Made by a program: the position numbers and the translations under genes
Shown: positions 16,675-24,570 of the stretch, in pieces
How positions within the stretch are numbered: position 1 is the stretch's first letter
Layout of the letters: each line of letters starts with the position of its first letter
The notes under the pieces: model-generated
What the model saw: only the letters and a program-made list of their open reading frames with translations
What the model was told of the DNA's origin: nothing
The model's database searches: none
Assembly: GCF_018614415.1 (NCBI RefSeq)
Contig: NZ_JAGGOO010000180.1
Span: 1 to 35,522, forward strand
DNA length: 35,522 nucleotides
DNA from: Streptomyces sp. ISL-12
GTDB taxonomy: Bacteria > Actinomycetota > Actinomycetes > Streptomycetales > Streptomycetaceae
Direction: 5' to 3'

Positions 16675-17463
16675 TCAGTCCGCCCCGGCGGCGCCCGGCG
16701 CCGGTCTGAGCACCGCGAACCGGGCCCCGTACGGATCGGCCAGCCGCGCCAGACGGCCCGCGCCCCCGACGTCCGTGGCGGGCAGCCGGACCTCGCCGCC
16801 CAGCTCCCGGGCCCGGGCGACCACCTCGTCCGTGTCGGCCACCGCGATGTACGGCAGCCAGTGCGCCTCCGTCTCCACCGGATCGTCGGCGAGCGGGACC
16901 ACGCCCCCGAACATGCCCTCCTCGACCGCCCCCGGCGGATTGACGCAGGTGTAGGCGCCACCGGGAAAGGTCAGGGCGGAGGTCTCCAGACCGAGCACCG
17001 CGTGGTAGTGCGCCGCGGCCGCCGCGATGTCCGGGGTGTACAGCTCGGCCCAGCACAGCGCGCCCGTATCGCCCACCAGGTCCAGCCCCTTGCGCCGGCC
17101 CGGCTGCCAGACGCCGTACGGCGCCCCCGCCCGGTCGGCGAGGACGGCCGTGACGCCCTCCTCCAGGGCGGGCGTCGGCGGCACCAGCACCCGGCCGCGC
17201 GCCCGCTCGGCGGACCGGGCGGCGGCCTCGGCGTCCGCGGTCCGGAAGTACACCGTCCAGGACGGCGGGCCCTGCTGCGGGGCGATCCCCAGACAGCCGG
17301 CCACCGTGGCGCCGTCCCGCTCGAAGTAGCCGTGGTCCCCGGTGGGCGCCGGACGCAGCCGCCAGCCGAAGAGACCGCCGTAGAAGGCGGCGGCGCCGGC
17401 GACGTCGGGAGTGGCGACGTCGATCCAGTTCGGAGCGCCGGTGACGTATCGGTCGGTGAGCAT
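16675..17463 (-). CDS. Two-domain VOC (glyoxalase-like) protein
   Basis: A 262-aa protein made of two vicinal-oxygen-chelate modules, about 10-120 (GAPNWIDVATPDVAGAAAFYGGLFGW) and 130-258 (GALCWAELYTPDIAAAAAHYHAVLGL). The tandem arrangement resembles the CFP-30-like actinobacterial family often annotated as hydroxylase or glyoxalase. The metal and substrate are not clear from sequence. The ATG at 17463 has GAGGAGGG 5-6 nt upstream, which rules out the longer reading frame. Monocistronic, and divergent from the WhiB-like gene. Confidence 0.85.
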   Translation of the reverse strand: MLTDRYVTGAPNWIDVATPDVAGAAAFYGGLFGWRLRPAPTGDHGYFERDGATVAGCLGIAPQQGPPSWTVYFRTADAEAAARSAERARGRVLVPPTPALEEGVTAVLADRAGAPYGVWQPGRRKGLDLVGDTGALCWAELYTPDIAAAAAHYHAVLGLETSALTFPGGAYTCVNPPGAVEEGMFGGVVPLADDPVETEAHWLPYIAVADTDEVVARARELGGEVRLPATDVGGAGRLARLADPYGARFAVLRPAPGAAGAD

Positions 17464-17660
17464 CTTCGCCCTCCTCGGAAGGGTCCCGTGGCCTGCTCCG
17501 CCGAGTCTCGCACCGCCCACTGACAATCGCCGCCGCCGTCCCGCGCGCCGCCGTGCCTCCCAGGGCCGTACGGGTGATCATCGGGGGGCCGGCGGCCGGC
17601 GATCCTGGCGTTGATCCCGCGTTGATCGAACGTTTTGCGCCGCCCGGCACGCTGCTGCCC

Positions 17661-17906
17661 ATGCTCAACGACACCATCACGGCGCCCGATCTCGCCTGGC
17701 AGCAGGAGGCGTTGTGCGCGCAGACCGGGGCGGACTTCTTCTTCCCCGAGCCCGGCAGCTCCGTACGCGAGGCGAAGCGGATCTGCGGCCTGTGCCCGAC
17801 CCGCTCGGCCTGTCTGGAGTTCGCCCTCAGCAACGACGAGCGCTTCGGCGTCTGGGGCGGCCTCTCGGAGAAGGAACGGCTGGCCCTGCGGCGCGCCGCG
17901 CCCTGA
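17661..17906 (+). CDS. WhiB-like iron-sulfur regulator
   Basis: A compact 81-aa Wbl protein. The four cluster-binding cysteines are Cys19, Cys42, Cys45 and Cys51 (C-x22-C-x2-C-x5-C), followed by the GVWGG turn (63-67) and a short basic C-terminus KERLALRR. It should bind a [4Fe-4S] cluster and act as a partner of the principal sigma factor. By position it corresponds to the S. coelicolor Wbl gene of this region. The ATG at 17661 gives the usual N-terminus; no clear ribosome site is seen. Two GCGTTGATC words 11 bp apart (17608 and 17619) lie upstream. Confidence 0.9.
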   Translation: MLNDTITAPDLAWQQEALCAQTGADFFFPEPGSSVREAKRICGLCPTRSACLEFALSNDERFGVWGGLSEKERLALRRAAP

Positions 17907-18085
17907 CGGGAGCGTTCCGGGCGACTCGCCGTCCTCGCCGCGTCGGCCGACGCTTCCGAGGGTTCCGGTACGGACGCCGACGGGCGCCGCGACCGGCCCG
18001 GACGACGGCGCGCGCGTCCAGTACCTCTCGGCCACCTGAACCGGAACGCCCGTCACCAGCCGCGGCCCCGCCCGGTCGCCGGCCC

Positions 18086-18148
18086 GGGCGCCGCCCACGG
18101 GGACCTGGGCGCCGCCCACGGGGACCTGGGCGCCGCCCAGGGGGACCC
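18086..18148. repeat. Three-copy 21-bp minisatellite in a non-coding gap
   Basis: In the 345-bp gap between the WhiB-like gene and the desaturase (17907-18251), three 21-bp units stand in tandem at 18086-18106, 18107-18127 and 18128-18148. The first two are identical and the third differs slightly. The unit begins GGGCGCCGCCCA and ends GACCT. No gene is supported in the rest of the gap. Confidence 0.85.
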
Positions 18149-18251
18149 GGCCGCCCGGCCTCTGCGGCGGACCGCCTCGCCGGACCGTGCGGGAGGAGGG
18201 CACCGAAGGCACCGGACGGCCCGTCCCCGTCGCCCAGGTGGCCGACCGGGG

Positions 18252-19226
18252 TCAGCCGGCCGCGCGGGCCGCCATCCGCGCCTTGCGCGCCGCCAGCTTC
18301 TCGTCGAACTTGGACGCCTCGGAATCCAGCCCGCCCATGTACAGGCCCAGTTCCTCCTGCGCCTTCATGCCCTCCGGGCCCAGCCCGTCGATCTCCATGA
18401 CCTTCAGGAAGCGCAGCACGGGCTGGAGCACGTCGTCGTGGTGGATGCGCAGGTTGTAGACCTCGCCGATCGCCATCTGCGCCGCCGCCCGCTCGAACCC
18501 CGGCATGCCGTGTCCGGGCATCCGGAAGTTGACCACGACGTCCCGTACCGCCTGCATCGTCAGGTCGGGCGCCAGCTCGAACGCCGCCTTCAGCAGGTTC
18601 CGGTAGAAGACCATGTGCAGGTTCTCGTCGGTGGCGATGCGGGCCAGCATCCGGTCGCAGACCGGGTCGCCGGACTGGTGGCCGGTGTTGCGGTGCGAGA
18701 TGCGGGTGGCCAGTTCCTGGAAGGCGACGTAGGCGACCGAGTGCAGCATCGAGTGCCGGTTGTCCGACTCGAAACCCTCGCTCATGTGGGCCATCCGAAA
18801 CTCTTCCAGCTTGTCCGGGTCGACCGCGCGCGAGGCGAGCAGGTAGTCCCGCATCACGATGCCGTGCCGGCCCTCCTCCGCCGTCCAGCGGTGCACCCAG
18901 GTGCCCCAGGCGCCGTCGCGGCCGAAGAGGGAGGCGATCTCGTGGTGGTAGCTGGGGAGGTTGTCCTCGGTGAGCAGGTTCACCACCAGCGCGATCCGGC
19001 CGATCTCGGTGACCTTGGACTGCCCCTTCTCCCAGGCCTCGCCGTCCTCGAACAGGCCGGGGAAGTTACGGCCGTCGCTCCACGGCACGTACTCGTGCGG
19101 CATCCAGTCCTTGGCGACCTGCAGATGCCGGTTCAGCTCTGTCTCGACCACTTCTTCCAGCGCGTACAGCAGCCGGGCGTCGGTCCAGGCGGAGGGGCTG
19201 CCGAGATGGGGGGAAGTGAGCGTCAC
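18252..19226 (-). CDS. Acyl-ACP desaturase (DesA-like, diiron)
   Basis: A 324-aa soluble diiron fatty-acid desaturase that would place a double bond in acyl-ACP using O2 and ferredoxin electrons. Iron-ligand motifs are visible: Glu87 (LLTEDNLPSYHHEI), Glu118-x2-His121 (TAEEGRHG), Glu171 (FQELATRISHRNTG) and Glu201-x2-His204 (DENLHM). The length matches stand-alone actinobacterial DesA1/DesA2-type proteins. The GTG at 19226 has GGAG about 6 nt upstream; the reading frame extends further back only because the operator repeats contain no stop. Monocistronic, insulated from the upstream ABC-F gene by a terminator, and probably repressed through the operator array. Confidence 0.92.
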   Translation of the reverse strand: MTLTSPHLGSPSAWTDARLLYALEEVVETELNRHLQVAKDWMPHEYVPWSDGRNFPGLFEDGEAWEKGQSKVTEIGRIALVVNLLTEDNLPSYHHEIASLFGRDGAWGTWVHRWTAEEGRHGIVMRDYLLASRAVDPDKLEEFRMAHMSEGFESDNRHSMLHSVAYVAFQELATRISHRNTGHQSGDPVCDRMLARIATDENLHMVFYRNLLKAAFELAPDLTMQAVRDVVVNFRMPGHGMPGFERAAAQMAIGEVYNLRIHHDDVLQPVLRFLKVMEIDGLGPEGMKAQEELGLYMGGLDSEASKFDEKLAARKARMAARAAG

Positions 19227-19281
19227 GAAAACTCCAGGGGGACGGGTGACTGTTCGACGGGTCCGGCGAGCGGTGCCGGAA

Positions 19282-19327
19282 CCTACGGCATCGTAGGCTA
19301 CGACACCGTAGGTTACGTGACCGTAGG
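19282..19327 (-). promoter_or_regulatory. Array of three overlapping operator-like palindromes upstream of the desaturase
   Basis: Three 16-bp dyads of the form CCTACG-N4-CGTAGG stand on an exact 15-bp pitch: 19282-19297 (perfect 6-4-6), 19297-19312 (5 of 6 pairs) and 19312-19327 (imperfect left half GTTACG). Read on the minus strand they look like 15-bp direct repeats of TAACCTACGGTNNCG. They lie 56-101 bp upstream of the desaturase start, where the promoter should be. The shape is that of TetR-family operators, which often control desaturase genes in actinobacteria. No TetR gene is adjacent. Confidence 0.7.
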
Positions 19328-19374
19328 TTAAGTGCGGTGTAAAGGCCCTGCTCAGGTACCTCACGCACAGGAGG

Positions 19375-19399
19375 AAAAAACCCGGGGACGGAGCCCGGG
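19375..19399 (-). terminator. Rho-independent terminator of the ABC-F gene
   Basis: On the minus strand a CCCGGG-N7-CCCGGG stem is followed by a run of six T (the A-run at 19375-19380 on plus). It lies 56 bp after the ABC-F stop and before the desaturase operators, so it separates the two same-strand genes. It is the only classical U-tailed terminator I see in the window. Confidence 0.85.
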
Positions 19400-19454
19400 C
19401 GCGCGCCGCCGGCCGGCCGGTCCGCGGCGCCGCACCCCGTCCCCGGAACCCCGG

Positions 19455-21113
<1,659 letters not shown>

Positions 21114-21162
21114 GAGGTGTGCCTCCGCGGTTGCGTGGTGCGGTCAGGGGCAAACGCGTATC

Positions 21163-21324
21163 GAGACACCGCGGGACGGAGACCGTCGTCGACCGGCCGG
21201 GCCGGGGGACCGGGCCGGGGGAGAGGAGGACCCTGGAGGTGGGAGGAGCCCTGCTCGTCGGGGACGGCTCGAACACCGAGGTCGCACGCGGCGCACACAC
21301 CTGAGCGGTGTGACGCGGTGTCTC
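21163..21324 (-). promoter_or_regulatory. Structured leader of the ABC-F gene with a long-range 11-bp inverted repeat
   Basis: GAGACACCGCG at 21163-21173 and its exact complement CGCGGTGTCTC at 21314-21324 could pair in the leader RNA across 140 nt. CTGAG/CTCAG words near 21301-21325 allow a competing local hairpin. A possible -10 (TAGGAC, minus strand, about 21350-21345) would give a leader of about 230 nt. A G-rich strand with four G-tracts (21199-21221, plus strand) lies inside the loop. A GTG-started 50-codon frame (21296-21144, minus) ends 30 nt before the ATG and might be a leader peptide. Attenuation is inference. Confidence 0.4.
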
Positions 21325-21453
21325 AGGACCTCAGACGAGCAACGTCCTACTCCGATCGACGACAACAAGACCCGCACACCGTAAGAACAGGCCGGGTGGG
21401 GTGTCAACCGGATTCCCGCCGAGGTCGCACCGCCCGCCCCGAAGGAGACACCC

Positions 21454-22086
21454 GTGCCCCACGGCTCGCTCTCGCTGCCCGCCCGTCTGTGCCTGCTGGC
21501 GGGGGACGGCGCGCCACCGCACCGCCTGGTGCGGGCCGGTGCCCTCGCCGAACTCGTCCGGCGTGGCCTGCTCGTCGACGACGACGGCATCGCCACCCCC
21601 GTCGACCTGGACTCCCGCACCGGGGACCCCGTCCTGGACGGGCTCCTCGACCTCGTCCGCGAGTCCCTGCCGCACGACTGGCGGACCTGGGTGCGGCTGC
21701 GCGCCCGGATCACCTACGACGCCGTACGGGAGCAACTGGTCGCCGAGCGGTGCCTGCGCGCCGAGAAGCGGCGGGTGCTCGGCGTCTTCCCGTCCGTGTC
21801 GTACGCCCTGGCCAGCCCCGCCCTCGTGGACGCGCTCCGGGAGCGGACCCGGCACGTCCTGCGCGGCCCGGTGCCGGTCGCCGCGGTCCCGGTCCAGGAC
21901 GCGGCCGTCGCCGTGCTGGCCGCCGCGGCGCGGGTCCGCGGGGTGGGCCGGCCCGCGGACGGCGCCCGGGGCGAGGCGCTGGCCGCCCGGGGCGCGGGGG
22001 CGCCCGGTGTCCCGTGGATCATGCGGGAGCTGTGCGCGGCGGTGGGCGCGGCCACCGCCGGGGCCCCGGTGACGGCGGCCGGCTGA
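21454..22086 (+). CDS. GPP34 (GOLPH3-like) family protein
   Basis: A 210-aa actinobacterial GPP34-domain protein. The pattern LSLPARLCLLAGDGAPPHRLVRAGALAELVRRGLL at the N-terminus and the central ITYDAVREQLVAERCLRAEKRRVLGVFPSVSYAL block match the family, whose eukaryotic member GOLPH3 binds phosphoinositides. The bacterial role is unknown; these proteins are common and multi-copy in Streptomyces. The GTG at 21454 has AAGGAG 6-7 nt upstream. It is divergent from the ABC-F gene, sharing a 340-bp intergenic region. Confidence 0.85.
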   Translation: MPHGSLSLPARLCLLAGDGAPPHRLVRAGALAELVRRGLLVDDDGIATPVDLDSRTGDPVLDGLLDLVRESLPHDWRTWVRLRARITYDAVREQLVAERCLRAEKRRVLGVFPSVSYALASPALVDALRERTRHVLRGPVPVAAVPVQDAAVAVLAAAARVRGVGRPADGARGEALAARGAGAPGVPWIMRELCAAVGAATAGAPVTAAG

Positions 22087-22108
22087 GCCCGCCCCCGCCG
22101 CGAGCCCG

Positions 22109-22525
22109 TCAGCGGGTGCCGCGCATCAGCTCCGCCAGGTCGTGGTCCAGGTCGAGCTGGAGGTGCTCCAGACCGAGGGGCACCAGCTCGCTCGTCGCCG
22201 CCAGGAAGCGGCGCAGTTCACCCGAGCGGACGTGGACCACGGCGGTGCCCTCGGGGGCGTGGAACTCCAGGACGGTGCGGTCGTAGCCGTACGGCCGCAC
22301 CCGGACGTCGCCGTGGCCCTCGGGCTCCCGCATGCCCGCCAGGAGCAGCTCACGGGAGAAGGTCCAGCAGACGTCCACACCCTCCAGCGTGGCCGGGGCG
22401 GGGAAGGTCATGCGGACGGCGAACGGGTCTCGACGGTCGTAGCGGAGCTTCGCGGGGATGCTCGGCATACGGGGCGCGGCGGCGACGAGGCGCGCCTCGA
22501 CGGGCTGCTCGATGACGATGGACAA
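22109..22525 (-). CDS. ssgD: SsgA-like sporulation/cell-wall protein (SsgD)
   Basis: A 138-aa SsgA-like protein (SALP), a family found only in morphologically complex actinomycetes that directs peptidoglycan turnover and septation. Family blocks visible include IPAKLRYDRRDPFAVRMTF, WTFSRELLLAGM and GDVRVRPYG. SsgD (SCO6722 in S. coelicolor as I recall) occupies this chromosomal position and has been tied to lateral-wall integrity. The start is a rare TTG at 22525, supported by GAGGGAG 7 nt upstream and by the absence of any ATG/GTG that gives a full family N-terminus. A Crp-like palindrome lies about 100 bp upstream. Confidence 0.9.
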   Translation of the reverse strand: MSIVIEQPVEARLVAAAPRMPSIPAKLRYDRRDPFAVRMTFPAPATLEGVDVCWTFSRELLLAGMREPEGHGDVRVRPYGYDRTVLEFHAPEGTAVVHVRSGELRRFLAATSELVPLGLEHLQLDLDHDLAELMRGTR

Positions 22526-22626
22526 CGCCTTGCTCCCTCGGGACGGCGGGACGGACGGGCGGACTCGTGGATGGGGCGGGCATTGAATGAGACGACGGAA
22601 CGCGCCGCTCCGTGCACTGGAAGAGA

Positions 22627-22640
22627 GTGACCTCTGTCAC
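22627..22640. promoter_or_regulatory. Crp-like palindrome upstream of ssgD
   Basis: GTGACCTCTGTCAC is a perfect 5-4-5 dyad and matches the GTG-N6-GNCAC form reported for S. coelicolor Crp sites. It lies about 100 bp upstream of the ssgD start and 179 bp before the divergent small basic-protein gene. Flanking GAATGA (about 22584) and TCATTC (about 22645) form an outer inverted pair. Binding is inferred from the motif only. Confidence 0.45.
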
Positions 22641-22818
22641 CGCCTTCATTCACAGGAGCGATGACGAGTGACGCGGCTCTCCTCCTGTGACCGAACGGCA
22701 CCGCCCTCACCCGCCGTTGACCCCGTCTGCCGTACCGAGCCGGTGGACGCCGCGCGGGGTGGCGGGTTTGTCCGTAACGTGAGTATCCGTTCGCTGAAGT
22801 GAAAGGACGTGACCGGAC

Positions 22819-23160
22819 ATGCCACGCGGATCGAGCCCCAAACGGGAGCGGCAGTACGAGCACATCAAGGAGAGCGCCGAGAAGCGCGGCGCCGGCGAAG
22901 GCCGGGCCAAGGAGATGGCGTCCCGGACGGTGAACAAGGAGCGCGCCCGCTCCGGCGAGTCGAAGACCGCGAGCCGTACGTCGGCCAAGGGCACCTCCTC
23001 GGGCAAGGACGCGTCCTCGGGCAAGCGCGGCGGGCAGCGGTCCGGGCAGGGCTCCCAGGAGCCCACCTACGACCAGCTGTACCAGGAGGCCAAGCGCCGC
23101 GACGTGCACGGACGTTCGAACATGAACAAGGGTGAACTGCGGCGCGCGCTGGGCAAGTGA
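22819..23160 (+). CDS. Small basic protein with Rho_N-like C-terminal motif
   Basis: A 113-aa, Lys/Arg/Ser-rich protein of a type often annotated 'plasmid stabilization protein' in Streptomyces, without functional proof. The N-terminal half (PRGSSPKRERQYEHIKESAEKRG) is charged and helical. The middle (about 45-78) is a Ser/Gly/Lys-rich low-complexity linker with a repeated SSGKDA/SSGKRG unit. The C-terminus (about 82-113, TYDQLYQEAKRRDVHGRSNMNKGELRRAL) resembles the small SAP/Rho N-terminal helix-extension-helix nucleic-acid-binding fold. A role in binding DNA or RNA is inferred. The GGA of AAAGGA is rather far (12 nt) from the ATG. Confidence 0.75.
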   Translation: MPRGSSPKRERQYEHIKESAEKRGAGEGRAKEMASRTVNKERARSGESKTASRTSAKGTSSGKDASSGKRGGQRSGQGSQEPTYDQLYQEAKRRDVHGRSNMNKGELRRALGK

Positions 23161-23214
23161 CCCGGCGGTCCGGTGCGTGGCGGGTGCCCCGCCCCTCGTA
23201 GGCTCGGGGTCACC

Positions 23215-23910
23215 ATGACGACCGTACCGATTCCCGAGGGCTGGCCCGCGACCGAGGAGCAGGCCCGCGCGGTCCAGGAGCGGCTGCGCGCCCGCCTGGT
23301 GCTCGACGAACCCGGCCCGCCGCCCGGCACGGGCCGGGTCGCCGGGGTCGACGTGGCCTACGACGACGCCCGCGACCTCGTCGCCGCGGCGGCCGTCGTC
23401 CTGGACGCGGCGACCCTCACCGTCGTCGCCGAGGCCACGGCCGTCGGGCGGATCTCCTTCCCGTACGTGCCCGGCCTGCTCGCCTTCCGCGAACTCCCCG
23501 CCGTCCTCGCCGCGCTCGACGCCCTGCCCGGCCGGCCCGGCCTGGTGGTCTGCGACGGCTACGGCCTCGCCCACCCGCGCCGCTTCGGCCTCGCCTGCCA
23601 CCTGGGCGTCCTCACCGGCCTGCCCACGATCGGCGTCGCCAAGAACCCGTTCGCCTTCACCCACGACGGTCCCGACGCGCTGCGCGGCAGCACGTCCCCG
23701 CTGCTCGCGGACGGCGAGGAGGTCGGCCGCGCCCTGCGCACCCGGGACGGCGTGAAACCGGTCTACGTCTCCGTCGGACACCGCGTCGGCCTGGACAACG
23801 CCTGTGCGCACACGCTGGCCCTCACCCCCGCCTACCGCCTCCCGGAGACCACCCGCAGGGCGGACGCCCTGTGCCGGCGGGCACTGCGGGAGGCCGGCTG
23901 CCCGGTCTGA
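23215..23910 (+). CDS. nfi: Endonuclease V
   Basis: A 231-aa deoxyinosine 3'-endonuclease that starts repair of deaminated adenine. The active-site residues fit the Thermotoga enzyme: Asp46 (GVDVAYDD), Tyr84 and Glu93 in the PYVPGLLAFRE motif, Asp114 and His120 (CDGYGLAHPRR) and Lys143 (GVAKNPF). The start at 23215 is chosen for the normal N-terminus; TAGGCT 10 nt upstream looks like a -10 box, so the message is probably leaderless. It stands alone on its strand between two small genes. Confidence 0.93.
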   Translation: MTTVPIPEGWPATEEQARAVQERLRARLVLDEPGPPPGTGRVAGVDVAYDDARDLVAAAAVVLDAATLTVVAEATAVGRISFPYVPGLLAFRELPAVLAALDALPGRPGLVVCDGYGLAHPRRFGLACHLGVLTGLPTIGVAKNPFAFTHDGPDALRGSTSPLLADGEEVGRALRTRDGVKPVYVSVGHRVGLDNACAHTLALTPAYRLPETTRRADALCRRALREAGCPV

Positions 23911-23925
23911 GCGCGGGTGGGTACC

Positions 23926-23942
23926 TGAGTATCCGTACGGAT
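23926..23942. promoter_or_regulatory. Promoter-region word with a 12-bp perfect palindrome
   Basis: ATCCGTACGGAT (23931-23942) is a perfect 12-bp palindrome 34 bp before the small membrane-protein start. It is joined to TGAGTATCCGT (23926-23936), an 11-bp word that recurs exactly at 22780-22790, 28 bp upstream of the small basic-protein gene. A shared regulator or sigma factor for the two small genes is possible. I could not match either region to a consensus -35/-10 pair. Confidence 0.35.
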
Positions 23943-23976
23943 GTGCCGGCCGGGGAGCCCGGGCAGGCTGGGTCGC

Positions 23977-24210
23977 ATGACGAACCCGCAGCGAGCCCAG
24001 AAGTCCCTTGCCCGGCCCGGCCGGTACGTCGAGCGATCCGATGGCCGACGCGATGGCCGATCCGTCGGCCGAGACGTCGGCCGATTCGACGACCGGCCCG
24101 TCGGGCGGCCCGTCGGGCGGTCGGTGAAGGCGGGGATGGCGCTCGCGGTGGTATCGGGGCTGGCCTGGACGAGCGGGATGGTGTGGACCATCGGCGGGTG
24201 GGTCCTGTGA
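23977..24210 (+). CDS. Small membrane protein with an Arg/Asp-Gly repeat segment
   Basis: A 77-aa predicted protein that I do not recognise as a named family. Residues 1-18 are polar; residues 20-50 consist of GR/DGR/VGR-type repeats (SDGRRDGRSVGRDVGR, then PVGRPVGR) coded by imperfect tandem DNA repeats. The last 26 residues form one hydrophobic segment (MALAVVSGLAWTSGMVWTIGGWVL) that should be a membrane anchor with the basic part in the cytoplasm. CAGGCT 8 nt before the ATG may be a -10 box for a leaderless transcript. The hydrophobic end and codon pattern make it likely real. Confidence 0.55.
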   Translation: MTNPQRAQKSLARPGRYVERSDGRRDGRSVGRDVGRFDDRPVGRPVGRSVKAGMALAVVSGLAWTSGMVWTIGGWVL

Positions 24211-24229
24211 CGGACGGGTCCTGTGACGG
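24200..24229 (+). repeat. 14-bp direct repeat across the small membrane-protein stop codon
   Basis: GGGTCCTGTGACGG occurs at 24200-24213, containing the stop TGA (24208-24210), and again at 24216-24229. A partial third copy lies near 24243. The period is 16 bp. The rest of the gap to 24490 is GC-rich without a supported gene. Confidence 0.7.
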
Positions 24230-24461
24230 GGCCTTGTGCGCACGGGTCCTACGGCTCTCCTGACGAACGGCCCTCGTGGCGCATGTCCCTCGTGCGCGGC
24301 GTCCGGCGCCCCGCGTCACCCGGTCAGCGCTCCGCCGCCCCGCCGAACCACGGCCCGCCCCCCGGGCAGCCGGCCCCGCCGCCGTAGCCGCGCCCCGTCG
24401 GTCGCGCTGCGCGCGCCGCTGTCGGTGGCCGGGGCTAGCGTGGGAGGCGTGGACGGGCGAA

Positions 24462-24473
24462 GCTTGGCCAAGC
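24462..24473. promoter_or_regulatory. 12-bp perfect palindrome upstream of the fatty-acid oxidation operon
   Basis: GCTTGGCCAAGC is a perfect palindrome 28 bp upstream of the operon -35 box and partly overlaps a second palindrome, AAGCGCTT. It could be an operator for a fatty-acid-responsive regulator. The function is not demonstrated. Confidence 0.35.
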
Positions 24474-24501
24474 GCTTGCTCACATCCGGCGCGCAGGGCC
24501 C

Positions 24502-24545
24502 TTGTGCGGGCCGGAACCCGTTCCTAGCATCGATGGTGTTACACC
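24502..24545 (+). promoter_or_regulatory. Promoter and possible operator of the racemase-fadA-fadB operon
   Basis: TTGTGC (24502-24507), a 17-bp spacer and TAGCAT (24525-24530) form a good vegetative-type Streptomyces promoter. The expected transcription start falls near 24537, inside the inverted repeat GGTGT-T-ACACC (24535-24545), a position where a repressor would block initiation. The leader to the ATG at 24571 would be about 34 nt. Confidence 0.6.
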
Positions 24546-24570
24546 GTTGCTGTCACAGAGTGGGGACCCG

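Noticed and set aside
17907..18251. A small gene in the gap before the desaturase.
   Set aside because: Frames consist of minisatellite-coded low complexity and no start has a ribosome site or leaderless promoter.
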